Source: 2011-GWA2-47-8b sp964361325
GTDB lineage: Bacteria; Patescibacteriota; Minisyncoccia; UBA6257; WO2-44-18
Direction of reading: 5' to 3'
Assembly (NCBI GenBank): GCA_964361325.1
Contig: CAYHZT010000001.1
Location: 1 to 64,000 of the forward strand
DNA: 64,000 bases
Shown: piece after piece, positions 24,575-32,436 of the stretch
How positions within the stretch are numbered: position 1 is the first letter of the stretch
Layout: every line of letters begins with the position of its first letter
Notes under the pieces: generated by a model
Told to the model about the DNA's origin: nothing
The model's database searches: none
The model's input: only the letters and a program-made list of their open reading frames with translations
Program-made: the position numbers and the translations under genes

Positions 24575-25291
24575 ATGGCTTCTATCGCTGAATTAAAAAA
24601 AGATTTCAAGCGCCTGGCGGATCGGGCGGCGCTTTTTCACGGCTATATTTTATTCGGCCATGATTCGGAGTCGGAAAAAACCCGTCTGGCGCAAGAATTG
24701 GCGAACTATTTGGAAAACAAAAAATGGGAGGTTGGCGACCGTATTTTATCGGATAGTTTTATTATTGACGCGCGGCAAGAAGCGGGGATTGATCTTGTTC
24801 GTTCCTCACAGCATTTTTTATGGCAGAAACCGGCAATTGCTCCGAATCGCACTCTAGTAATAGATCACGCCGATCGTCTTACTCTGCCCGCCCAAAATGC
24901 GATTTTAAAAATAGCCGAGGAGCCACCGACTCACGCTTTAATTATTTTATTGGTTCGTGATCCGGAAGTACTCTTGCCGGCTTTAGTTTCTCGTTTTCAA
25001 AAAATATTCGTTGCCGGTGCGAGAAAGTTCGACGGCGATACGGAAACCGCAAAAATCGCGGAGCGATTTTTGAAATCTTCATTGGCAATACGCAAAGAAA
25101 TAATCAAGGAAATTTTGGAAGACGAGGCGGGTCTGGAGAATTTTGTCGCCGCCCTGTTCGTTTTTTTATGGCGGGATAAAATCAAAAATTATAAGGTTGG
25201 CAAAGAACTTTTAAAGAGATGGGTTTTAATTGAGCAGCTTAACGTCAATAAACGCTTGCAGATGGAAGCGGCTCTTGTTGGCCTGCCTTAA
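24575..25291 (+). CDS. holB: DNA polymerase III delta' subunit
   Basis: A 238-residue AAA+ clamp-loader subunit of the delta' type. The Walker A position reads GHDSESEKT and lacks the normal GKT pattern, as expected for delta', which does not bind ATP. The family segment VIDHADRLTLPAQNAILKIAEEPP is a near-perfect match, followed by the conserved SRFQKIFV. It is shorter than E. coli HolB (334 residues). Confidence 0.88.
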   Translation: MASIAELKKDFKRLADRAALFHGYILFGHDSESEKTRLAQELANYLENKKWEVGDRILSDSFIIDARQEAGIDLVRSSQHFLWQKPAIAPNRTLVIDHADRLTLPAQNAILKIAEEPPTHALIILLVRDPEVLLPALVSRFQKIFVAGARKFDGDTETAKIAERFLKSSLAIRKEIIKEILEDEAGLENFVAALFVFLWRDKIKNYKVGKELLKRWVLIEQLNVNKRLQMEAALVGLP

Positions 25292-25332
25292 ATTCAATTG
25301 CTTTTTTGATTATAAATTTATAGAATTAAGGC

Positions 25333-25413
25333 ATGGAAAAAGCGTTTGGATTACTTTTGTTAATCATTTTTGCCGGTATTTTGCTGTACTTTTTGCCGAT
25401 TGTCTGCAAATAA
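25333..25413 (+). CDS. Possible 26-residue membrane peptide
   Basis: An ATG-initiated short frame encodes MEKAFGLLLLIIFAGILLYF plus LPIVCK, a single hydrophobic helix with a charged N-terminus. It lies between holB and frr. The Shine-Dalgarno is weak (TTAAGG). It could be a real small membrane protein or chance. Confidence 0.35.
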   Translation: MEKAFGLLLLIIFAGILLYFLPIVCK

Positions 25414-25432
25414 AACGGCGTAATTGTCATTT

Positions 25433-25984
25433 ATGGAAACCTTAATAAAAGAGCAGGAAAAAAATCTTAAATCGGCTGCCGAAGGCCTGAAAGCCGAACT
25501 AAGCGGTATTCGCACCAATCGTCCTAGTCCAAAATTAGTGGAGAATATCAAAGTGGATTATATGGAACAGCAACTAACCGTAAAACAGCTTGGTTCTATT
25601 TCGATTGTTCCGCCGCGCGAAATAGACATCAGTGCTTGGGATAAGGCGGCCGTCGGACCTATTTCCAAGGCAATCGAAACTTCCGGTTTGGGCTTGACCG
25701 CCAATACGGATGGAAATCTTATCCGCATCAATTTACCAACGCTGACCGATGAACGCCGCCAGGAGTTATCCAAGCTTATCAAATCTTTGACGGAGCAGGT
25801 TAGAATCAGAGTTCGTAACTTACGCGAAGACGTCAATAAAAAAATAGACGCCGGTTTTAAAGAAAAGAAAATCAGCGAAGACCAAAAATTCAAATTTAAA
25901 AAGCAGAATCAGGACGCGGTGGATAAAATTAACGTTGAACTTGATAATCTCTTGAACGGAAAAATTAAAGAGATTAACGAATAA
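25433..25984 (+). CDS. frr: Ribosome recycling factor
   Basis: RRF splits post-termination ribosomes together with EF-G. 183 residues from the ATG at 25433 (an in-frame TTG three codons earlier is less likely). The pattern ELSGIRTNRPSPKLVENIKV, LGSISIVPPREIDISAWDK and LPTLTDERRQELSKLIK is complete. The stop codon overlaps the start of the next gene (TAATG). Confidence 0.96.
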   Translation: METLIKEQEKNLKSAAEGLKAELSGIRTNRPSPKLVENIKVDYMEQQLTVKQLGSISIVPPREIDISAWDKAAVGPISKAIETSGLGLTANTDGNLIRINLPTLTDERRQELSKLIKSLTEQVRIRVRNLREDVNKKIDAGFKEKKISEDQKFKFKKQNQDAVDKINVELDNLLNGKIKEINE

Positions 25985-27030
25985 TGGTTATTTTGGCTGT
26001 TTTTGCCGGTATTGCCTTTTTGATTTTAATTCATGAATTCGGGCATTTCTTAGTTGCCAAACTTTCCGGCCTTTTAGTCGAGGAGTTTGGTTTTGGGTTT
26101 CCTCCGCGGATTTTCGCCAAGAAAATCGGCGAGACGGTTTACTCAATCAATCTTTTGCCGTTTGGGGGATTCGTTAAGATGTTCGGCGAAAATGCTCCAG
26201 TTTCTTTAACCGCCGACAAAGCCGCGCCGACAAATGTAGAGCAAAAAGCTAATCTGGGGCGTAGTTTTTTTGTGCAACCGGCATGGCGGCGAGCAGCAAT
26301 AATCGCGGCCGGAGTTTTAATGAATTTTATACTTGGCTGGTTTTTATTGTCCGTGATTTTTTTAATCGGCACGCCGCAAGTAGTTCTGATTTCTGAAGTG
26401 TTTTCCGACAGCCCCGCCGCTCGGGCGGGTATTTTACCGGAGGACCAGGTAAAAGGTTTTAAAACCGCTCATGACTTTGTTGATTTCGTGGCTAAGAATC
26501 GTGGGCAAGAAATAACCCTGACAATCCAGCGGGGAGGCGAAGAACTTAATATTACCGCGATGCCTCGTTTGGAAGAGGATGCCGCGCTTGGCGTCGGGGT
26601 AGTGGAAGCGGGAGTGCCGCGCTATTCATTTTTCCGGGCGTTTGCCGAAGGATTTAAATCCGCTATTTTTGTTGTGGGAGGGATTATAGCCGCCTTTTTA
26701 AATTTGTTTTGGGGATTATTGACGCAGGGACGAGTTGCAATAGATGTTGTTGGGCCAATCGGACTTTTCGGCATTGCAACCGAAGCCGGCGCGCTTGGTT
26801 TTTTGTATCTAACGCAATTAATTGCCATTATTTCTTTGAATTTGGCGGTTTTAAATATAATGCCATTTCCGGCTTTGGACGGCGGCCGTCTGCTTTTTAT
26901 CGCTTTTGAAAAAATAAAAGGTAAGCGGCTTTCCCAAAACTTTGAGAACGTCGCTAACACTATGGGTTTCATTATCTTAATTACATTAATGCTTGCCGTA
27001 ACTATCAGCGACATCATCCATCTTTTTTAG
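25984..27030 (+). CDS. rseP: Site-2 zinc metalloprotease (RseP/RasP family)
   Basis: A 348-residue intramembrane protease of the M50 family that cleaves membrane proteins within the lipid bilayer. The zinc motif HEFGH is at residues 17-21 in the first helix, and the second catalytic motif NIMPFPALDGG is near residue 297. A single PDZ domain lies between (EVFSDSPAARAGILPEDQV). Three to four transmembrane helices are predicted. It overlaps frr by one base. Confidence 0.94.
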   Translation: MVILAVFAGIAFLILIHEFGHFLVAKLSGLLVEEFGFGFPPRIFAKKIGETVYSINLLPFGGFVKMFGENAPVSLTADKAAPTNVEQKANLGRSFFVQPAWRRAAIIAAGVLMNFILGWFLLSVIFLIGTPQVVLISEVFSDSPAARAGILPEDQVKGFKTAHDFVDFVAKNRGQEITLTIQRGGEELNITAMPRLEEDAALGVGVVEAGVPRYSFFRAFAEGFKSAIFVVGGIIAAFLNLFWGLLTQGRVAIDVVGPIGLFGIATEAGALGFLYLTQLIAIISLNLAVLNIMPFPALDGGRLLFIAFEKIKGKRLSQNFENVANTMGFIILITLMLAVTISDIIHLF

Positions 27031-27042
27031 CGCTTCCGGCGC

Positions 27043-27071
27043 TTGCTATCACTATTTTTTAGGGGTATTAT
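27043..27071 (+). promoter_or_regulatory. Promoter of the 552-residue secreted protein
   Basis: TTGCTA (27043-27048), 17 bases, TATTAT (27066-27071). The leader is about 40 bases and carries an SD. Confidence 0.55.
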
Positions 27072-27117
27072 GTAGCCAGTTTGGTGTACCTTGAAAAGCT
27101 GTTGTGTGGAGGTTCCG

Positions 27118-28776
27118 ATGGCGCGGATTGCTGTTGTTTTGGTTCTGTTCATCGGTTTCGCGCAGACCAAATCCTCAAGTCAGGAAATAGTGCCCCAACA
27201 CCAGGAAGAAATCCAGATTGTTCTTCCAGACTTGTATTGGTCACTTCAAGATAGGGGGCCTACGGCTAGCATCGGCACGGATTACGAGCTTAATCCGCCG
27301 CCAAAAGGAATAACCAGAAAGTATTTTATTTCCTGCGAGGATGGAAATGGCAATGTCATTCACGAACCGGTTAAGCTGGACGACGCGGCTTTTTATACTT
27401 TGGCGAAGCGCATTCTTTCTTATGGCGTCCGAGATTCAGTCCAGGCGACCAATTATATCAACAGACGCTATCAGGAATTCGTCAGAATTATTTTAAAACA
27501 CCGCATCATCAACGAAGTGGAACTGAAAAAAGTTGGCAAGAAATATTACGAGTACAGTTGGATTGAGAGTTTCTACTGGCTCCAAAGCGTCGTTCCGAAT
27601 GTAATTACGGCGGAAGAATTGCAGGCATTGCTCGGGCGGTCGTTCAATGATTATTTTACTGTTTTCGTTCGTTTGTCCTCCGGCATCAAGCCCGACACGG
27701 TTCGCGTTTGGCTGGACGAGCAATTTTTCTTGCAAACCACCGACCAATCGAGTTCCATTTTCAGCAACTTCGCGCAAATTTACGGAGTTGTTGCCGCAAA
27801 AGGCGCGGCCATTCCCGCGTCCGTGCAGAAGCGCCTGTTTGCGTCCTATTTGGACAATTACTTTCCGTTAGATGGGCGGGGAATTAGAGGGGCATATGCC
27901 GATTTACAACTTCCGATTCCCGATAAGGCGGTGCTTGCGTCGGTGATGGAAGATTTTGTGCGAAAACAGGAAATTCCGCTTAACGAAATCGTTCCGGAAT
28001 TTCGTTGTTTCGGCCTAAGTTTTCCCAAGCAATACGCCGTCGCTTATCGCGACCGGCTTCTCGCGCGATCCGATGATATTACTGACGTCCTGTATCTTGT
28101 CGAAGAAGCAGGCGAAGATGCTAAGTCAGAACTTTGGAACAAGTACGCTTATTCCGCGTTGCGAAGCTACCTGCGCCGTTCTTATTTGAGGGGCGATTAC
28201 TACCGGGCGGCGGTTGAGGGCTATCGGCGAGTGGCAAAGGCCGGAATTCCCATTGACCGTTCAATAACGGAGTGTCTGGCGGGAGCGGTTGATGACGCAT
28301 CGGTCCGAATGAGAGATATATTGATCGCTTATCGGCTCGCGGACCGGAGTCCTAAGTCGGCATTGGTTATTCTGCAGTTGGAAAACCGTCTTGAACAATC
28401 GCGGGATTTGCGGGAAGAAATTGACGGCGCGGATTTTCTTGGCGATCCGGAGCGAATCAAGGCACTGTCCCGAAAAATCTCCCTGCGCTTTTTTGAAAAG
28501 CTGAAAAAAGAACAAAGCCCCTCCATGGACTCCCAAACCTTCAAGGAGCTATCCGCTATCTTGGACGCTTATGAAGAACTGAAATTTACGATTGGCGCCC
28601 GTTCGCTTGCTCTCCATCTTTTTGACATGGGATTCGTATTGCCGGCTCGCCGCGCGTTTCATCTCGGCGGACTGGGTAAGGAAGCCGAAGAGCGGTATTA
28701 CAAAAATTTTTGCGACGACGCATTGAGAAACAAACAAGAAACTTTCAATGCCAATGCGCAAAAACCCCTCCGATAA
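27118..28776 (+). CDS. Secreted protein of unknown function, 552 residues
   Basis: The ATG at 27118 follows a GGAGG Shine-Dalgarno and begins a signal peptide (MARIAVVLVLFIGFAQTKSS). The body is rich in aromatic and charged residues and appears mostly alpha-helical, with repeated pairs of short helices (for example SYLRRSYLRGDYYRAAVEGY), which suggests a helical-repeat or TPR-like scaffold. No catalytic motif is recognised. Own promoter, SD and terminator, and no operon partner. Two Cys lie in the middle region. Its stop codon lies inside the terminator hairpin. Confidence 0.8.
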   Translation: MARIAVVLVLFIGFAQTKSSSQEIVPQHQEEIQIVLPDLYWSLQDRGPTASIGTDYELNPPPKGITRKYFISCEDGNGNVIHEPVKLDDAAFYTLAKRILSYGVRDSVQATNYINRRYQEFVRIILKHRIINEVELKKVGKKYYEYSWIESFYWLQSVVPNVITAEELQALLGRSFNDYFTVFVRLSSGIKPDTVRVWLDEQFFLQTTDQSSSIFSNFAQIYGVVAAKGAAIPASVQKRLFASYLDNYFPLDGRGIRGAYADLQLPIPDKAVLASVMEDFVRKQEIPLNEIVPEFRCFGLSFPKQYAVAYRDRLLARSDDITDVLYLVEEAGEDAKSELWNKYAYSALRSYLRRSYLRGDYYRAAVEGYRRVAKAGIPIDRSITECLAGAVDDASVRMRDILIAYRLADRSPKSALVILQLENRLEQSRDLREEIDGADFLGDPERIKALSRKISLRFFEKLKKEQSPSMDSQTFKELSAILDAYEELKFTIGARSLALHLFDMGFVLPARRAFHLGGLGKEAEERYYKNFCDDALRNKQETFNANAQKPLR

Positions 28777-28793
28777 TTATCGGAGGGGTTTTT
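28762..28793 (+). terminator. Terminator of the 552-residue gene
   Basis: A nearly perfect palindrome, AAACCCCTCCGAT against ATCGGAGGGGTTT, followed by T. It contains the stop codon. Confidence 0.9.
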
Positions 28794-28803
28794 AAATATC
28801 CAT

Positions 28804-28832
28804 TTTACAGAGTGACAAAAACTTAATATAAT
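28804..28832 (+). promoter_or_regulatory. Promoter of proS
   Basis: TTTACA (28804-28809), 17 bases, TATAAT (28827-28832). The ATG at 28844 is 11 bases later. Confidence 0.7.
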
Positions 28833-28843
28833 CGAGATACGTT

Positions 28844-30052
28844 ATGAGACAATCAGAACTGTTCACAAAAACCCAGAAAACCTCGCCAAAAGAAGAAGAG
28901 GCGATTAACGCCAAATTGCTTACGCGCGCCGGCTATATCCGCAAAATGTCCGCCGGTGTTTATACTTATTTGCCGCTCGCCTGGCGAGTCTTGAATAAAA
29001 TGAATGCCATTATTCGAGCAGAGATGAATGCCATCGGCGCTCAAGAATTATTGATGCCGGCGTTGATTGCCAAGGAATATTGGGAAAAATCCAAACGATG
29101 GCACACCGATGTTGCTTATGAATTTAAATCGCCGTTTGGCGAAGATTTTGGGTTGGGCTGGACCCACGAAGAAGCGATAACCGCCGTTGCAACCCATTTT
29201 GTAAGTTCTTATAAAGATTTGCCGCTGGGCGTTTATCAAATCCAAAATAAATTCCGGGCGGAACCTCGGGCCAAGAGCGGGCTTCTTCGCGGCCGGGAAT
29301 TTATGATGAAAGATCTTTACAGTTTTCACGCCAATAAAGAAAACCTCGATAATTATTACGAAAAAGTTATCGGCGCTTATCAAAAAATTCTCAAGCAGCT
29401 TTCGTTAAAAGCCAAATTAACCGAGGCTTCCGGCGGCGCTTTTACGAAAGAATACACGCATGAATTTCAGGTACTTGCTCCGGTAGGGGAAGATACCGTG
29501 ATTCATTGCGTTGCCTGCGATTTTGCCCAAAATAAGGAAATTGCCGTAGTGCGTGGCGGCAATCGTTGTCCGAAATGCGATAGCGAGGTACTGGAGTCGG
29601 CGGCTATTGAGGTCGCTAATGTTTTCAAGCTTGGTACCAGGTATTCAGACGCTTTTGGATTGCAATACACCGATGCGCAAGGCGCAAAAGCGCCGATTAT
29701 TATGGGGTCTTATGGAATCGGCCCAACGCGATTGCTCGCTACCTTGATTGAGATTTATAACGACGCCAAAGGCATGATCTGGCCCAAATCAGTTTCGCCA
29801 TTCGCGATTCATTTAATCGGTATCAATAAACCGTTAGACAAACTTTATAATCAACTTCAAAAAGCCGGCGTAGAAGTATTATACGACGACCGCGATGTTT
29901 CAGTTGGGGAAAAATTTGCCGACGCGGACCTGATCGGGATAACTTGGCGAGCCGTTGTCAGCGAAAAAACCGGCAGTAAAATTGAGTTAAAAAGACGCGG
30001 TTCGGACAAAACAAAGTTAGTGACGTCGAAGGAGTTGTTAAAACTTAAATAA
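28844..30052 (+). CDS. proS: Prolyl-tRNA synthetase without INS domain
   Basis: ProRS of 402 residues (the E. coli enzyme has 572). Class II motifs are present: motif 1 near MNAIGAQELLMPALI, motif 2 FRAEPRAKSGLLRGREFMMKDLYSFH, motif 3 GSYGIGPTRLLATLIE, then the anticodon-binding domain (EVLYDDRDVSVGEKFADADL). The insertion (INS) that removes mischarged Ala-tRNA-Pro is absent; only a short segment with a possible CxxC zinc pair (CVACDF, CPKCDS) fills the space. Editing must be absent or done in trans. Confidence 0.95.
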   Translation: MRQSELFTKTQKTSPKEEEAINAKLLTRAGYIRKMSAGVYTYLPLAWRVLNKMNAIIRAEMNAIGAQELLMPALIAKEYWEKSKRWHTDVAYEFKSPFGEDFGLGWTHEEAITAVATHFVSSYKDLPLGVYQIQNKFRAEPRAKSGLLRGREFMMKDLYSFHANKENLDNYYEKVIGAYQKILKQLSLKAKLTEASGGAFTKEYTHEFQVLAPVGEDTVIHCVACDFAQNKEIAVVRGGNRCPKCDSEVLESAAIEVANVFKLGTRYSDAFGLQYTDAQGAKAPIIMGSYGIGPTRLLATLIEIYNDAKGMIWPKSVSPFAIHLIGINKPLDKLYNQLQKAGVEVLYDDRDVSVGEKFADADLIGITWRAVVSEKTGSKIELKRRGSDKTKLVTSKELLKLK

Positions 30053-30074
30053 TTTTGTAAAATACTTTTGATTT

Positions 30075-31124
30075 ATGAAAAGCCCACTCGCGATTTTTTC
30101 AAAAAACGTCGGGATTGATCTTGGTACCGCCAACTCTCTTATTTATCTTGCCGGGCGCGGTCTTATGGTTAATGAACCGTCCATCGCGGCGGTCAATTCC
30201 AAAACTAATCAGGTGTTGGCGATTGGTACGGAAGCGAAAAAAATGATTGGGCGGACGCCGTCGCATATAAACATTATCCGGCCTCTCATTAATGGAGTGA
30301 TTTCCGATTTTGAAATGGCGCAAGAAATGTTGCGTCACTACTTAAAAAAACTCGGGGGCGCGCAAATTTTTTATAATTTTCAAAAAGCGGTTATCGGCGT
30401 GCCGAGTAACTTGACGGAGGTGGAGCGTAAATCGGTAGAAGACGCGGTGATGGGAGTCGGCGTGGTCCGGGCATATGTCATAGAAGAACCGTTGGCCGCC
30501 GCTTTAGGCGCTCGTTTGCCGATTGATGAGCCAGTTGCCAACTTGATTGTTGATATCGGGGGAGGCACAACTGAAGTAGCTATTATTTCAATGGGCGGGA
30601 CGGTTAATGCCAAAAGTTTGAAGATTGCCGGCGACAAATTGACAAACGATATTATCCAATTCGTTCGGGACGAGTTTCGATTGGCTATCGGTGAACCAAC
30701 CGCGGAAGAGCTTAAGATTCATATCGGTTCGGTCATTCCCCAAAATGAAAAATTAGAAATGCCGGTTCGCGGCCGCGATCTGGCTACGGGATTACCCAGG
30801 GAAGTGATTGTTCGCGAAACACATGTTCGGGCGGCAATTATGAAGTCGCTCAAAACAATATTAGACGCAGTCAAAGAGGTTATCGAAATTTCTCCGCCGG
30901 AACTCGCTGGCGATATTTACAAACGCGGCCTGCATCTTTGCGGCGGTAGTAGTTTATTGAAAGGTATGGATGTCTTTTTGTCGCGGGAATTGGGCATAGC
31001 GGCCAATATAGTTGACGACCCTCTTACCTGCGTTGTCCGCGGCACCGGTATTGCTGTGGAGAATCTGGCGAAATATCAGCAAGTTTTAGACAATCCGCTT
31101 CGGCCGCGCGATATTCGCATCTAA
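30075..31124 (+). CDS. mreB: Rod-shape protein MreB, second copy
   Basis: A 349-residue MreB with all actin motifs (VGIDLGTANSLIYLAGRG, VDIGGGTTEVAIISMGG, LCGGSSLLKGMDVFLSRELG). This copy heads the standard mreB-mreC-mreD-mrdA operon. The next gene begins two bases after its stop. It is the more canonical of the two MreBs in the window. Confidence 0.95.
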   Translation: MKSPLAIFSKNVGIDLGTANSLIYLAGRGLMVNEPSIAAVNSKTNQVLAIGTEAKKMIGRTPSHINIIRPLINGVISDFEMAQEMLRHYLKKLGGAQIFYNFQKAVIGVPSNLTEVERKSVEDAVMGVGVVRAYVIEEPLAAALGARLPIDEPVANLIVDIGGGTTEVAIISMGGTVNAKSLKIAGDKLTNDIIQFVRDEFRLAIGEPTAEELKIHIGSVIPQNEKLEMPVRGRDLATGLPREVIVRETHVRAAIMKSLKTILDAVKEVIEISPPELAGDIYKRGLHLCGGSSLLKGMDVFLSRELGIAANIVDDPLTCVVRGTGIAVENLAKYQQVLDNPLRPRDIRI

Positions 31125-31125
31125 A

Positions 31126-31746
31126 ATGTCCAGGTATTTATGGATATTGATTATTCTCGGCCTTGTCGGAACCGCTTTTTTTGGAAATTTTTTAACCGCC
31201 ACAAAAAACCGTTTAGCTGCCGTTGTTTCGCTTACGCCGTTTGAAAAGCCGCAAACGATAACTCAAAATGGCCGCCAAGTTATTATCGCCAAAATTTATT
31301 CTACTTTCCCGTTTAATTATCGCAATCTGATTACTTTAAATGCCGGTTCGATGAGTGGCATAGGATTAGGAACGCCGGTTACCGTTGATGGTAATATTCT
31401 ACTTGGAAAGGTTATTGAGGCGGCAGGAGATTACAGCGTGGTTCAGACGATTTTTGATAAAAATTTTTCTCTGCCGGTGCGGGTAGGCAGTCATCAAATC
31501 GAAGCGTTGTTAATCGGCGCTCAAGAGCCGCGCCTAACTTTGATCGATAAAGCCGCGGCCGTTAAAGAAAATGACGTTGTTTATTCGGCTAGCGCGGATT
31601 TTCCGTACGGGATGAAGATCGGCAATATTGCCGAAATAAACGATCCGGCAGATAGTTCTTTCAAAGAGGCCAGTCTGCGCCTGGACTATCAATTTAATTC
31701 ATTAAAAGACGCGGCGCTTTTATCGGATTGGCATGAAAAAAGGTAG
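31126..31746 (+). CDS. mreC: Rod-shape protein MreC
   Basis: A 206-residue bitopic protein: an N-terminal transmembrane helix (residues 4-24) and an extracellular beta domain. The MreC core ITLNAGSMSGIGLGTPVTVDGNILLGKV is followed by SLPVRVGSHQIEALLIG. It is shorter than usual (about 270-370) because the coiled-coil linker is nearly absent. MreC links cytoplasmic MreB to PBP2 outside the membrane. Its end overlaps mreD. Confidence 0.9.
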   Translation: MSRYLWILIILGLVGTAFFGNFLTATKNRLAAVVSLTPFEKPQTITQNGRQVIIAKIYSTFPFNYRNLITLNAGSMSGIGLGTPVTVDGNILLGKVIEAAGDYSVVQTIFDKNFSLPVRVGSHQIEALLIGAQEPRLTLIDKAAAVKENDVVYSASADFPYGMKIGNIAEINDPADSSFKEASLRLDYQFNSLKDAALLSDWHEKR

Positions 31747-32203
31747 GTTTTTTATATTGCTGTTGACGGTTGTGTTGGCTGTTATTTTACAAAATACCGG
31801 CCTTTTAAACGTTTATGGCATCAAGCCAAATTTAGCGCTGGCGAGTTTAGTCTCGGTTTCTTTTTTCGCCGCCGATTTAGCTTCCTATATTTTTTTGGTA
31901 GTAGCCGCGTTGATTGGCTTAAAATTTCGGGCTAGTTTCGAGGTTGATTCGCTGATTATGGCCGGTTTGTCATTGGCATCTTTCGTGATGGGGCGGCGAT
32001 TGCAATGGAAGCCAATTATTAATAATATTCTGTTAATCGGAGGCGGAACAATTTTATTTTATCTTCTTGCTTCTCCGGGTTTTATTGCGGCTAATTCGCA
32101 AATCGTGATTGGCGAGTTAGTTTATAATGTAGTATTGGGAACAATTATTTTTAAAATATTTGAAGAATGGAGCCATGACAAAATCAATATCTTCCACAAT
32201 TGA
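31733..32203 (+). CDS. mreD: Rod-shape protein MreD-like
   Basis: A 156-residue multi-spanning membrane protein (five or six helices) placed between mreC and the PBP2 gene, the position of mreD. Sequence features of MreD are weak (GIKPNLALASLV in helix 2), so position is the main evidence. Its last codons lie in the left arm of palindromic element A. Confidence 0.75.
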   Translation: MKKGRFFILLLTVVLAVILQNTGLLNVYGIKPNLALASLVSVSFFAADLASYIFLVVAALIGLKFRASFEVDSLIMAGLSLASFVMGRRLQWKPIINNILLIGGGTILFYLLASPGFIAANSQIVIGELVYNVVLGTIIFKIFEEWSHDKINIFHN

Positions 32204-32436
32204 TAATAGAAATTTTGCTTCAATGCCACGACGCGAGGGCGTAGTAATAGACTCTATTACAAGCCCGAGCAACAAAGGCAGTGGGCAAAATTTCATTACC
32301 TGGACGGGAGGCGCGACCTTGGCTGATTTTGTTGTTGCGCTCGCTCAGAATAGAGTCTATTTCTTCGCTCGCGCGCCTAGAAATCAGGCACAAGGTCGCA
32401 GCCTTCAATTGGGAAGGATGTTGATATTGTCATGGC
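32172..32436. repeat. Palindromic element A (mreD-mrdA)
   Basis: Outer arms 32172-32203 and 32405-32436 match in 27 of 32 positions. Inside lie two hairpins. Hairpin 1 (32209-32294) has stem GAAATTTTGC / GCAAAATTTC, TGCC / GGCA, and a tip GTAATAGACTCTATTAC. Hairpin 2 (32313-32399) has stem GCGACCTTG / CAAGGTCGC, CTGATTT / AAATCAG, and a tip AATAGAGTCTATT. The left outer arm covers the mreD end and the right arm covers the mrdA start codon. No convincing gene lies between. Confidence 0.85.
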
